Program-made: the position numbers and the translations under genes
Shown: in pieces, positions 11,311-22,424 of the stretch
Layout: each line of letters starts with the position of its first letter
How positions within the stretch are numbered: position 1 is the stretch's first letter
Origin: Sarcophilus harrisii
Taxonomy: Eukaryota > Chordata > Mammalia > Dasyuromorphia > Dasyuridae
Direction of reading: 5' to 3'
Length of the DNA: 64,000 nt
NCBI RefSeq assembly: GCF_902635505.1
Contig: NC_045428.1
Span: forward strand, 216,870,301-216,934,300
The notes under the pieces: generated by a model
Database searches by the model: none
Seen by the model: only the letters and a program-made list of their open reading frames with translations
What the model was told of the DNA's origin: nothing

Positions 11311-11609
11311 TGAAGTGTATCTGGCATAATATCTTTCACAGTTCCAGTCCATAAATTTATCTGCTCTGAACTGCTGGACATCTATTAAGTTTCTTTCAAG
11401 AAATGTCACTACATATAGACGCACATCTTTTGTTATCATAGCATATATATCCCCTGTATTAGGATCAATGATTCAAAAAGCATAGTCTTTTCAATGACCT
11501 TTGTCATTCTAAGTGTTTTCTCCACAACTATTGGCCACTTTTTCACTCTTCCAATAACATATAGACAGTTAACCTATATTTCCTTACCTCCTCCAGCATG
11601 TTTATTTGC

Positions 11610-11924
11610 TTATTTTATCATAGAAAAATCCTTTAATTTAAATGATGTTTGATTATTCCATTTTATGTCAAAGCTAGCTATATGCCCAATTTCTTCTGTG
11701 TTTAATTCATGTATGATGCCATTGGAAAGTTGGAAAGTTGCTTTGTACTCTGATTTTACGGGTTTTCTACGGTAGTTTGGGTGGGACAAGGGTCCTTCAT
11801 GCACTGTGTTCTTATGTTTGGTTAAATAATGAGACTTCCTTGGTTCCACTTGTTTCTGGGTTTTATTTGCAACGCAATGTGTTCCTTTCATCCATTTCGG
11901 TTTTTTCGTCTTAAGAAGAGCCAA
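11610..11924 (-). other. Unexplained 104-codon open frame
   Basis: An ATG-initiated frame of 104 codons begins MALLKTKKPKWMKGTHCV and ends KLKDFSMIK. Its composition is lysine-rich but not low-complexity. I see no splice sites, Kozak-like context, poly-A tail or repeat family match. It may be chance or a piece of an old retrocopy. Confidence 0.15.
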
Positions 11925-12200
11925 AAAGTTTTGATAAGAACTTCTTTATGATAAGACTTTTCATGGAGAAAGTCTTCCTATTCCATCTTCCAGTTCCCTC
12001 CATCTTTTTAATTGTCCAATTTTATGGTCATCTTCAAAAGAGAGTGTTAAGGAAATGACTCTAACCTAATGTAATCTAATCTAAGAGATTAGAATTTATG
12101 AACAAAACATAAATTCAAAGTCATTTTAGCTCAAAAATTTCACTTGGAAATGCTTTAGAAAAGCATCTTATTTCTCTTTGTAAAACATTCTTTTTTACAG

Positions 12201-12253
12201 GAAGAAAAGGAAGCTGAAGAAGAGAAAGAGGACATTGAAAATAAAATTATCGT
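12201..12253 (+). CDS. Coding exon X' (17 codons plus 2 nt, acidic)
   Basis: A strong acceptor (T-run then ACAG) precedes 12,201. The frame EEKEAEEEKEDIENKII is very acidic and is followed by two bases and a GTATGA donor at 12,254. It therefore ends in phase 2, exactly what exon Y' (12,947) requires; the junction codon would be GTA (Val). The donor lies in a short ATCGTGT tandem repeat (12,246-12,285) that offers several alternative GTAT donors. It is related in place and character to exon X at 15,912 and to the acidic frame at 47,584. Function unknown. Confidence 0.5.
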
Positions 12254-12946
12254 GTATGATCGTGTATCGTGTATCGTGTATGTACTTTCTCTTTAACATC
12301 TCTCTTAAACTCAAGGTATATTCATGTACTATTAGTGGGATTTCACAGAACGCAGACAAGTTAAAATAATAGAAGTATAACCACTCTTTCCCCCCACCTA
12401 ATACCTGCCATCTCTTTATTCTCACTCTACCTGTCGTAGGGTATATTAGGCTAAGTGGTAAAAACATCAACTTATGATCAAATAACAATACTAATATTAT
12501 TATTTTTTTACTTTGAAACCTGAAGATGCTTGAAATGCCTGACAAGTTAAGATTATGTGAAGAAATTATAGATTATCAACTCAAAGAAAAATATGAGACT
12601 TGAAATTAGAAGAGTAGCAGTAAGTAAATAATTGTAGAACCTATTTTGTTGAACACACACAAAAAAGAATTAGAGGGTATGCATTGATTTATTAATGACT
12701 CATAAGAGAAAAATCATGTTCAGAGTTAAAAGTGAAGTATTATACAGATTGTGATGATTAAGAGAATGTTAAAGTTGAGACACAAGCAAATGACCACAAC
12801 ATGTCAATTATTATAGTGATGTCTAAGAATGAAATCCAATGGAATGAAGTCATTCATTATCTATGTGGGAAAACTGGGATAGAAGCGGAGCCTCTTGATA
12901 GAATTTTCTCCACTTAAACTATAACAATGCTGCTTTTATTTTTCAG

Positions 12947-12977
12947 AGAAAATGAATTTGAACAACAAAAACTCCCA
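12947..12977 (+). CDS. Coding exon Y' (10 codons, hypothetical)
   Basis: The acceptor TTATTTTTCAG precedes 12,947, and the donor GTAAGA begins at 12,978. One leading base plus ten codons reads ENEFEQQKLP and ends in phase 0, like the 32-codon Y exons. Splicing X' to Y' gives a continuous acidic to glutamine-rich peptide. It is much shorter than Y and either uses an earlier donor or has lost the rest of the exon. Confidence 0.4.
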
Positions 12978-13329
12978 GTAAGACTTTGAGGAACAAAATG
13001 CATCTTTCTTTGAGCTGAAAATGTGTTTCATAATTGAAAAGTCAATTCATATATACTTTTCTATTTGAATTCACAAAGTTTTTCAAGGACTGATTTTGTG
13101 GCCACTCCTAAATTTTCTAGAAAAAATACAGGGATGTCAAAATTAATATTAAATAATAGAAACTGAGCTCATTTTCATGGCCTTAATGACATGTAAAGAT
13201 GGTTTCAACATTCCATTTTTTAGGAATTTGAGTTCACAGTTTTCCTTCCTTTATCCTTTTAATCCTCCCTTCCTGAAGAGAGAAATCAATCTGATATATT
13301 TTCATTCATTTGAATATTTCCATATTTCT
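12978..13329. other. Unclassified intronic sequence after exon Y'
   Basis: No recognisable repeat. A chance open frame (13,177-13,380) lacks splice support. Confidence 0.4.
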
Positions 13330-14520
13330 CATGTTGGCGATAGAAATCTGAATGACAAAAAGAAAAAACAATTAAAATGAAAAATCAAATAATAAAAAAC
13401 AAAGTTTGAAAAATAGTATGCACAAAGTTGCATTTAGTGTCCATAGTTTTCTGGATATAGATGACATTTTCCATTCTAAATCTAGGTATGTATATCAGTT
13501 GAATTACTGAGAGGAGCTAAGTTTATCATAAGATCACATAATCTTGCGCTGTTATTATGTGCAATGTTCTTTGGATTCTGCTCCTCTTCACTGCACTTAC
13601 TGTTGTCATGTTTGAGTAGGTTTCAGTGCTCACCAGAATGTCTAGCTCAATACACAACTTTATAACAATATATTAAGTGTCCCTGTTTTCCCATCCACTC
13701 AAATATTATCTTTTCCAGTCATCATAGCCAATCACGAAAAATGTGAAGGAGCATTTTAGGTTATTTTCTTTGCATTTCTGTGTAAAGGTGATTTGGAATG
13801 TTTTTCCAATGACTACTGATGGTTTAATTTTTTATTTGAAAATTTTCTGTTTATAGCTTTGACCATTTATCAATTAAGGAGAAAGACTTGCATTCTATAA
13901 ATTTGACTCTTTTTTTCAAGAATTACTAAACATAAAATTGTTTACCCTTCACTGCTTCTCTTCTAATTTTGGTTGCTTTCATTTATTGCAAAAACTTACT
14001 AATTTTATGTCAAAATTATCCATTTGCATATCAAAATGTTGTCTAGTTCTTCTTTGGTCATAAATTCTTCCCTTCTCCAAGAGCTGAGAGGGTGGACAAC
14101 TACTCCTTGTTCTCCATTTTCTTATAGGTAACATCCTTTGTCCAAATCACGAACCCATTTGACCTTATCTTGATATTGGTTGTTAGATGTTGGTCAGTGC
14201 TATGTTTCAGCCATGCTATTTTTCAATTTCACAACAATCTTTATCAGATAGTGGTTCTTATCCCAGGAGCTGGAATCCTTGTTTTCTCAAACACTAGTTA
14301 ATGATTTCATTGATTGTAGCCAGCATGCTTTGTGGACTCACCTGTACACTCAACCATTACCAATCGTTTTGATGACCATTACTTCCATAATATGGTCTTA
14401 ATCTGGTATGTCAGGCAGGTTTCATTACATTTTTCCCATTAATTCCTTCTTATTCTTGGCCCTTTGTTGGGTCAGTTGAATTTGTTATTTTTCTACTGCT
14501 TTAAAAGTAATTTTTAGTAG
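13330..14520 (-). mobile_element. L1 3' UTR and end of ORF2, antisense
   Basis: This is the reverse complement of L1 sequence corresponding to about 61,250-62,400 of the intact copy. Visible landmarks are 'gaccatttatcaatta', the 'ttcttctttggtcataaatt' stretch, the antisense of the [15 protein letters not shown] segment near 14,150-14,180, and 'ccaggagctggaatccttg'. It is moderately old. Confidence 0.75.
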
Positions 14521-15104
14521 TATGATTTATGTGGTATTCAGATCATTAGATTAATTGGGGGGTGGGGTCATTTTATTATAGCTGGGCCCCTCCATGACAA
14601 TTGCTATTTTTCCATTTGTATAGATCTAATTTGATTTCTGTGAAAAGTATATTGTAATTATGCTCCGGTAATCCCGTTTGTCTTGACAAATCAGACTTCT
14701 TTCAAAGCTGTGTTTTCACTACTGGGTGTCAGTCCTTTCTCACAGTTGTATATCATAGTGATAGCTGTGAAATCTTATCACTTTTGCCTTCTATGTATCT
14801 CTGGCATTTATTCCTTTTCTGTTCTTAGCAAAACAGCTTTACATGGATGTGTGTGTTGTGTGTGTATGCACACACCATCATTTCTTATACAACCTTTTAA
14901 ATTAAGATGGGCTTTTAAAAGTGAAATTGTATTCATTTAGTTTTATTTTTTTTTAACTACCACAGTTAGGACTAGTATCCTACCTCTAGAGATCTCTATA
15001 TACATCACAAGAAACCATAATTTACAGCAACTGTGAAGAAGAGGCAAAAATAAATGACTTCTTAAAACCAGCTAATGCATTGATTTTGCAAATAATTAGT
15101 ATTT

Positions 15105-15235
15105 GGGAAGTTAGATGGCACATTAGCTGGAAGTATTGGCCTTAAGGTCAGAAGGATTGCAGTTCAAATCCAGACTTAGACAATCTTTTTTTTTTTTTTT
15201 CCTGACCCTAAACAAATCAGACTGCTTCTGAAAAA
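15105..15235 (+). mobile_element. Marsupial SINE, sense (copy B)
   Basis: The SINE head 'gttagatggcacattagc' and the 'ggattgcagttcaaatcca' segment precede a T/A-rich break and a 'tgaccctaaacaaatcag' piece. The same insertion is present inverted at 63,338-63,476. Confidence 0.7.
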
Positions 15236-15591
15236 GAAAAAAAAAATAGGAGGCAATTTTGAACTTTCTTGTATCTTTGCACCTTTCAAAGAAAGACTCA
15301 CAAAGTGAGTCTCTTCTTGTATCCCTTTTGAAAGTCCAGATTTGTGATGAATTGTAGGGACTAAAGAAAAATTCCAGCAGATGAGTGGGCAGGATTCTCT
15401 TTCTATGCTTCTTCACTTTCATACCCTTTGGACAAATGTAGTTTGTACACATTCTCCAATGGGTTTCAAAAAAGGTTTACCCTCTATAAAGTTGGTAATC
15501 CAAAAAGTTAAGATCTAATGCCGCCTCCTTGTTTGACTGAATTTTTAGAAGTTGATTCAAAATCCATATTGCATTTTTATTTTTATTTTAT

Positions 15592-15735
15592 TATTATTAA
15601 GGCAGTTTAGGGTTGACTTGCACAAAATCATCCAATTAGTAAGTGTTGAGTGTGTAAAACCAGATTTAAATTTAGATCCTCCTGACTTCAGGATTAGTAG
15701 TCTATCCACTGTACCACATAGATGCCCCTCATGTT
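15592..15735 (-). mobile_element. Marsupial SINE, antisense (copy B, complete)
   Basis: On the minus strand the SINE runs from the head near 15,735 to an A/T-rich tail near 15,575. Flanking 'tgcat' sequence suggests the target-site repeat. The orthologous insertion in copy C (62,937-63,021) lacks the middle of the element. Confidence 0.7.
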
Positions 15736-15911
15736 GCATGTTTCGAGGAGAGGAGCTTTTGAAGAAATGATTACCTGCTACAGAAATCTTTCCTGCCTGA
15801 AAAATATCATCAGGATATAAGTTTATAGTAATCTGAAGTCATAATTTTGGCATTGCTTTTTAAAATATGTATTTTATTTTGTTCTTTCTAAAAATCTTTT
15901 TCCCCTTTCAG

Positions 15912-15961
15912 GAAATAAAATTTACTCCAGAAGAGGCAAACTTTGAGGAAATAAATGACTT
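15912..15961 (+). CDS. Coding exon X, copy B (16 codons plus 2 nt)
   Basis: The acceptor TTCCCCTTTCAG precedes 15,912. The frame EIKFTPEEANFEEIND is followed by TT and a GTAAAA donor at 15,962, giving a phase 2 end. The next exon Y begins with one base, so the junction codon is TTG (Leu) and the frame continues into ESAFKKQEL. If the donor is not used, the frame reaches a stop at once (IND-L-stop). Copy C has a poorly preserved equivalent around 56,000-56,048. The family is not recognised. Confidence 0.5.
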
Positions 15962-16591
15962 GTAAAAATGAAAACATCAATCAAAGTTCTTTCTTTCTGG
16001 CCCCTCTATGGAAAATTGGGTATACACACGTCCTACTAGTGGAATTTCACAATGGTAGAATTTCTTTAGGAGACAAAAAGGGAAAATATCCTGGTGAAGT
16101 TATAAAAATTACAACATACAGTCCCTATATTGTGTTCAGTCCTTTACTGGGAATTATATGCAAACTGTCTGTGAAACAGATTATATTCAGACATTTGTAG
16201 TGATAATTCTTTTGTCATTCGGCTACTGAGTTGATTTAAAACAGTCCGTATGAGAAAGGAAACAGGCTGGAAAAGAATTTTGAATTGTTATGAGCACAAA
16301 AGATCAAACTAGAATAAAAGAGTATCCATTATTTGGGGAACCACCCACAATGGAATATTTATATTTAGAATTAAAAGATACAGTGATGAATGGACAAAAT
16401 GTTCAGGTGAACACACAAGTGAATGATATGGAGTTGGGCAATATTATAGAGATGTCAATGAATGGAATCTAGAATACCTGATTGACTAGTCTTTGCCAGG
16501 GTCAAAAGTCAGTCAAAAGCCTAGACTCTTGATATCCAAGTCAGCATTTAGAGAATTTAAAATACTCATTGTTCTGGTTTTGTTATTCCAG

Positions 16592-16688
16592 GGAATCTGC
16601 ATTCAAAAAGCAGGAACTGACCAAAATAGCAATTTTGGAAGAGAAAACAGAGAAATTTCTGAATGAAGCCAAAGAGATGTGTGCTGTG
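16592..16688 (+). CDS. Coding exon Y, copy B (32 codons)
   Basis: Identical in sequence and splice sites to copy A (89-185): one leading base, 32 codons, donor GTAAGA at 16,689. It is in phase with exon X at 15,912, which supports a real X-Y pair. The predicted peptide is Lys/Glu-rich with a heptad-like pattern (IAILEEKTEKFLNEA). It ends in phase 0, so it could continue into exon Z (16,854) or into a downstream phase-0 exon such as exon 3, but not directly into exon R. Confidence 0.6.
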
Positions 16689-16853
16689 GTAAGAAAATCC
16701 AATTCATGCATACTTTTCCCATTTCAATTCTACAAGGATTTATTTTGGGGCCTTTTGTATTGTGTTCTCTTGAAATGTTATGATGGTTTTGAGGAACAAA
16801 AGAAAGGAAATAAAAGAAATGCCTCCAACATTTTTTTTTTGCATGTTTTGCAG

Positions 16854-16886
16854 CAAGACGATAAATCCTATTCCTATGAATTCTGA
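16854..16886 (+). CDS. Possible terminal exon Z, copy B
   Basis: After TTTTGCAG the frame QDDKSYSYEF ends at a stop at 16,884-16,886; copy C gives the same peptide. Copy A reads further because of a small difference. No polyadenylation signal is close by. Support is weak. Confidence 0.25.
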   Translation, partial: QDDKSYSYEF

Positions 16887-17040
16887 ATTGCAAAATTCTT
16901 TTCAAACCTTTGTAAATAGTATTCTTTTCAATTAGCCATAACAGTATATATTCTCCATTATTACAAACCTCTGTTCCTAGTGTCAAGATTTGAAACAGGA
17001 GTAAACATGGTATAGAAGGTATTAATTGCATTGTGGGTTT

Positions 17041-17080
17041 TTAAATATATATATATATATTTGAATATATATATATATAC
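17041..17080 (+). repeat. (TA)n tract at the junction between copy B and tandem unit 1
   Basis: Two TA runs separated by a short spacer. Similarity to copies A and C ends, and similarity to the starts of units 2 and 3 begins, at this tract. Equivalent TA tracts sit at 27,287-27,332 and 36,155-36,183. Confidence 0.85.
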
Positions 17081-18412
17081 ACATACTATATTTTTCCTTT
17101 AATCATACACATGTAACTGATAGTGATGGTACATGATTGATAGATATGAGCTTTGGTATGGCTAAAATACGAACTTTTATGGTTTTGGTTTTTAAGTTTT
17201 CCCAGTAAGTTCTTTCTATTTCTAGTGTCTCCACTAATTCTGAAAGATCTAGGCATTCTATAATTTTTTATTGCTACTCATAGTCTTGAGGTTAGTGCAG
17301 TGATTTTTCATTTTCTCTCTCCTCAAAGTTTTCTTTTTTTTTTAAGAGGGTCAGAAGTTTTTGCTCTCTGGGGCTAGATAACTTAATTTCAATAATTCTC
17401 CTTGTACCATGGACACAAAAAACTCATTTTAAGTTATTTTAACATTGTTTCTAGAATAGCATTATATAACTATATTCCATGTGGCTTCATTCTCTCTCTA
17501 CATATTTCAAAGTTCGTTGCTTTTTTGTTTTGTTCTCCAACATGATTTGCTCAACATTGAGACTAGATTTTCAAAGGTTTAGATTTAATGAGGCAAAACA
17601 TGAACTGTTGTTTCATTCATTCAAGTACATATTTTGCATGTCCTTTTTCTGGATTTGTTTCTTCAGCATTCCTGTCACTATCATAGAACTTTAGATTAAC
17701 GTTCTTCCAGATTTCTACTCTTCAAATCTAATTACAGATTGTATATTTGGGACAATGTGGTTTTAGGGTACATTTCACAATTTTTGACTTTGAGACTTTT
17801 TCAGTGTTGTTGGGGGTCTTGGTATTGGAATATTTGGTATCCTATAAATAACCAGGATAAACTTTAAACTCTCCAAGTATTCTTCTCAGAGGAATCTATG
17901 GATATTAAATAATGATCTTTTTAAAGTTCCTACCAGGTTTGATTTTGAAAATGCTTGCTTTTTTCCCCTTAGACTTATTAGATTGCCATTTAGAAATCTA
18001 ATAAGATAATTTAGGTGAGATTTTCATTACAAAATTAGTTTATTTAATAAATGGAAATTTATGAAGGTTAATGGAAATGGTCGCCATTATGATCTAAGGG
18101 TCCGGGAAAAAAGCTACTGTTTGCTTTGAATTTCCTGCCATGGTTATCAAACAAGGGTTCAAACAAAGAATACCTAAATTGACATTAAAGGTAATTTCCC
18201 CTCATGGGTATCGAATATTTGACCAAAATTTTAGATTCAGTGAAAAGGTTCCTGACTACAATTGTTTCCAATTTGTCAAGAGAGGTTCCTGATGGTTCTG
18301 TTTTTATTGTTACCAGGTTGAGTGCCATCTATTTTTAGTGTTTTTACTTTTATTATTTCTTCCTTCTTGTCCATTCTGTCCTAGTACATTTTTCTAAATA
18401 TTTTTTCTTTCT

Positions 18413-18490
18413 CTCAGGAATAAATTGGGAAAAAACCATTTTAATGATATTAAGCCAACTTCATTAGAATATATAATTTTAGTAAATCAA
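18413..18490 (+). other. Conserved segment of unit 1 with an acceptor-like site
   Basis: Counterpart of the segments at 28,904-28,978 and 37,385-37,471, which share an open peptide. Here the sequence is altered by small deletions, so no frame is preserved. See the unit 2 entry. Confidence 0.2.
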
Positions 18491-19084
18491 ATGAAAAAGA
18501 TATTCAGAATACCTGTTGTAGCTTCGGAACAACCTTCTCATAAATTCATTTAAAATTGGTTTTCTCCCATGTGGATTGTTGAATTGATGATTTTTAATAA
18601 GTTAAATTAAGCTAAGTTAGAAGAAATGAATATGGAAAGAAATGATCTACCTAGCCTTACTCACTTTGTTGGGCCGGTTGTGCTTCTAAAAGTTCCTTAA
18701 ATGGCATCACGTTAGAGTTCAGCTGATTAACGTTATTGAACAAGCCATATTTGGTCTTCTTAAATCCTATATTATTTTCGGTATTGGAAGTGGAAAATAC
18801 TGCCTGGAAGGAGATCTTGAGGTTAATATTGGAGAAACTAGAGGTCATTTGGTTAAATCTGCCATCATTTTCATTCCCCAAAAATCAATGAGGCACAGAA
18901 AGCTTACCACAAAGTTCCCCAAACATGGAGTAGGACCCAGGGATTCAGATAATACAGTGCTCTTCATAGTCCATCAACTTAGATTACTACTATAAACTTG
19001 GTGTCTAATATTCAAACCTAATTAGGTTGTAGGGCTTTCAAGCAGTCATTGTAGAGGTTTATACACCAAATTTTTTTCTTTCAG

Positions 19085-19155
19085 AAAGGGACAATGGACT
19101 GCCAACATCCAAAGTTCCAAGCCAGGTTTCCAAGATGGATGCCCTCTTTTTTTGG
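19085..19155 (+). CDS. Cassette exon R, unit 1 (frame uncertain)
   Basis: The acceptor TTTCTTTCAG precedes 19,085 and GTAAGATC follows 19,155. The exon is 71 nt against 76 in unit 2 and 79 in unit 3, so it is out of register with its sisters. It lies in the stretch (16.75-23.2 kb) where unit 1 lacks many single bases compared with units 2 and 3, so the shift may be a sequencing artefact. The start, RDNG, matches unit 2. Confidence 0.4.
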
Positions 19156-20304
19156 GTAAGATCAGTTTTCTAGTTGTAAAAGAAAACAATTGAATAAAAT
19201 GGTTTGGTTTCATCTTTCAACTTTTAGTTATCACCTTTCCAACTTTCCACCTTTTAACCCTTCTCAAGTCCTTTTAGCTTATCCCTATTTTCATCTATTT
19301 CAATAGTTCTCATCTAATGGGTACAATTAAGTTCTGAGTATGGGCACTCAAGGGACCTGGCTTGGAATTCTTGGTCTCCCACTTTCCCCATTTCCCACAA
19401 TCAAAGGGGCTCTGATCTTCCTTTGTCTCAATTTGTACCGTTACTTAATTTTCAGGCCATGGGATAAATTTGTACTTTTGCTTAAATATAAAATGGGGCT
19501 AAAATGACACTGGCCTTTAAGTTCTGTCTTTACAGACACATTGGTGTGTTATTCAATCATCAGAAATATTTGGGGCATTTTACAGGGATCCTACTTGGAA
19601 TCAATATGGAACAAATCCCTTTCTGTGCAAAGGAAATTTTCTTTTCTTCTCCAAAAAAAATTAAACGTCTTATGAAATTTCCGTCATGAAAAACCTTTCT
19701 ATAAATGTCATTTGGTAGAGAATTATAGAATTCTCCTTCCTGCTTAAAACCCTCAAGAATAATACAAATGGACATGTTTCTGTTTCAAACATGATCTTTT
19801 CTTTCTCAGGGTATGGATAACATTGTCCAATACATCCTTCAGGTATTCTTATAATTGTAATTTGATAAAGCAAAGGCACATTTGAATACTTTGTAAACAG
19901 TAATTTTCACTTTGCCCGAGTTCTGTGACCTTTTCCCACTGAGGTATCCTCTCATCATTTCCTTGGCTCAATAGTATTTCATCATAATAATCATCCACAT
20001 TGGAATCAGCCATGGCCTGCTGATGGCTCCCTCATTCTCTTAACTCTTTCCGCCAAAAAAAAGGCTCCTATAAATATTTTTGACTAATTCATTTTTTGTT
20101 TTTAAAGTCTCTTTAGGCATACATGCTTAGTAATAGTTTTTGCTCAAAACTGACATGATTTTAACCCTTTTTTTTTGTCAGGGTGGCATAAATCAAACTT
20201 TTATCATTTTTCTGTTGAAGAATGCCATAATGTTTTAAAGAAATTGACCTAGATATCTTATCATTTGAAAAATGGGCCTTCATTAGAACACTTTTAAAAC
20301 TTTT

Positions 20305-20740
20305 TTCTTTTTTTTTAATAATTTTTTTAAAATTAGGCAAACATACTTTTCATATTTGTCCTTGCAAAACTTTGTTTTCCAATTTTTTCTCCTGCCTTCC
20401 CCTCTATCCCATACCTAGACAACCAAGTAAATAAAATATTTAAATGTACAATCTTTCTATACATATATCCACAGTTACAAGGCCTAAAAGAAAAATGATC
20501 AAAAGGAAAACAATGGAAAGAGAACAAAAGAACAAGCAAACAATGAAAAAGTGCAAATATAATATCGATTTCCATTCAGTTCCCCCATCATCCAAAAATC
20601 ACAGCATCGGAATTGTCACGTAATTTTTTTTTTGTATACAATAGATTCTTGGTTCACCTTCTTCCCAAGCATCTTTCATGTGAGTTTCTCCTGGCATACA
20701 AAACCTTTCTGCTCATCATTTCCTTTAGAATAATAATACT
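20305..20740 (-). mobile_element. L1/HAL1 3' UTR, antisense (unit 1)
   Basis: Antisense L1 3' UTR with landmarks such as 'tccttgcaaaactttgtttt', 'atgtacaatctttctataca' and 'gtgagtttctcctggca'. The counterparts are 30,935-31,185 (truncated) in unit 2 and 39,105-39,590 in unit 3. It continues after an interrupting sense L1 piece at 20,741. Confidence 0.65.
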
Positions 20741-21240
20741 CCATTATTGTTCGTGAAGAAATGACCAAAGGATAAATTTCAGAAAGTCCTGGAGGACCAA
20801 AGAACTCATGCTGAAAATGAAATGGGCGGGGCCGGAGATCCAATATACTTCAAAACAATACATGTATCAGTTCTGATGGACCTCCACCTCGGCAATAGAT
20901 AACCAAATCAGTTCCAATGGCCATAATGAACTGAACCAATACCAGGAAAGAACTCTGAAATGACTAACAACCATTCATGATTAATCCCTATAGTTTTCCT
21001 TCCCATGTTGGTTTCCTTACACACTAATTACACTCTTTCGAGTCCGATTCTTTTGTATAGAAAATAACGGTTTGTTCATTATACTTATTTATCTAATTTA
21101 TACTTTAATATATTGAAATCTACTGGTCATCCTCCATCTAGAGGAGTGGGGGGAATGAGGGAAAAATTGGACAAAGGTTTGGCAATTGTCAATGCTGTAA
21201 AATTACCCATCATATAACTTTAAATAAAAGCTATTAAAAG
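20741..21240 (+). mobile_element. L1 3' end, sense, inserted in antisense L1 (unit 1 only)
   Basis: It starts with 'attgttcgtgaagaaatgac', equivalent to the 3' end of the intact L1 at 62,275, and runs to a 'gctattaaaag' tail. It is absent from unit 3, where the flanking antisense sequence is continuous (39,580-39,600), and it falls in the part deleted from unit 2. The 'agaataata'/'agaataaca' flanks look like the target-site duplication. It inserted after the unit duplication, or was lost elsewhere. Confidence 0.65.
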
Positions 21241-22390
21241 AGAATAACAATATTATAACAGTATATACCATAATTTATTCAGTTACTCGTCAATTGTAAT
21301 ACTCTCAATCTGGTTCCTTGCCCATCAAATAGAACTCTCAAAATTTATCCCAGAAAGAGCCCAAGAAAGAGAAAAGCACCCATATTCCATCATTTCTTCA
21401 GTCACTTGTCAATTGATAGGCATACACTCAATTTCCAGTTCCTTGCTCAAATGAACTCTACAAACATTTATCCACATGGCTGCTTTTCCCTTTGCTGTGA
21501 TGTTTTGAGATATGGGCCTAGTAGGACATCTGGATCAAAGGTAACCCCAACTATTAGTGTCTCAGTTTTAAATCATCCCTACAAAATTCATTATTCTCTT
21601 TTCTTGTCATCTTAGCCAAAATGAGAAGTGTGTAGTGGCAAAATAGAATTGACTTAATTTGCATTTCTCATACTAGTGATTTAGAGAACTTTTTATTGAA
21701 CTAGAAATTGTTTAATTTCACAATTGAAAATTTTCCTTTTTGACCATTGATCAAGTGGAGATCATTGTAATTTGTAAGTAATGATTTTCTTCCCAGGGCA
21801 TTTGGTATTGCCTTTTCATTGTGGTCACTTTTACTTTGAAAGGAGTTCTTCTTTTCAGTGAATTGTTGTATATCATTTTTCCATTTGGCTAATTCTGCCT
21901 TTTGAGATAACCTTACATTTTTCAGAGTTTTATACATCTTTTTACCATTTGCCGAGTTCTGTTTTTTAAGGATTAATTTGCTTCAGTTTTTTAAAAAATT
22001 TTTTCTTTTAACAAATTGTAAGCCTTCCCCCCGCAATTTTTGGCATCCTCATTTCAAAGAAGTTATTTTTAAGTTTATAGAAATGATTGAAAGTTCCAAA
22101 AGGTATTTGGATCAAAACGTCTCCCTGACTCCCTCAATATTCCATTTGGCAATTCTCCCTTCCAGACAAATTTCTCTTTTAGGTTTAACATCTTTTTAAC
22201 ATTCGTCCTGTTTTTAAGGGTTGTTTGCTTTCGTTTTGTTTTTAATTTGGTTCTTCTTTAACCTTATAGCTCTTTTTCCCCTGCTTTTTTGGTATCCTCA
22301 TTTCAAGCAAACTTTTAATTAATACAAATGGTTGATTGTCCAAAAGGTATTTTGTTAAATCTTTAACCTCTCAAATTCATCAAAAAGTAT
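21241..22390 (-). mobile_element. L1/HAL1 remnant, antisense (unit 1)
   Basis: Antisense L1 3' sequence (to about 21,720) is followed by antisense ORF1 coiled-coil region (21,720-22,390) with repeated 'tttggctaattctgcctttt'-type sequence, and no ORF2 between them. The layout is the same as the element at 1,187-3,605. A local ~140 bp tandem duplication of the 3' part is visible at 21,270-21,470. The unit 3 counterpart is 39,590-40,510; unit 2 lacks it. Confidence 0.55.
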
Positions 22391-22424
22391 CTAAGTGTCT
22401 CAAAAGTTCACATTTTTCTTTCAA

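Larger units (their letters stand above)
14573..17036 (+). repeat. Duplicated X/Y module, copy B (direct)
   Basis: The full stretch is homologous, inverted, to 54,385-64,000 (copy C, ignoring the L1 in C); 16,504-17,036 is also homologous to copy A. The left limit is where similarity to the last bases of the window fades, so the true duplication may be larger. On the right, homology stops exactly where a (TA)n tract begins at 17,041. Both SINEs in this segment have counterparts in C and so predate the duplication. Confidence 0.85.

Noticed and set aside
15123-15452. 109-codon minus strand frame in copy B
   Set aside because: It runs through a SINE and is not preserved in the inverted copy C.
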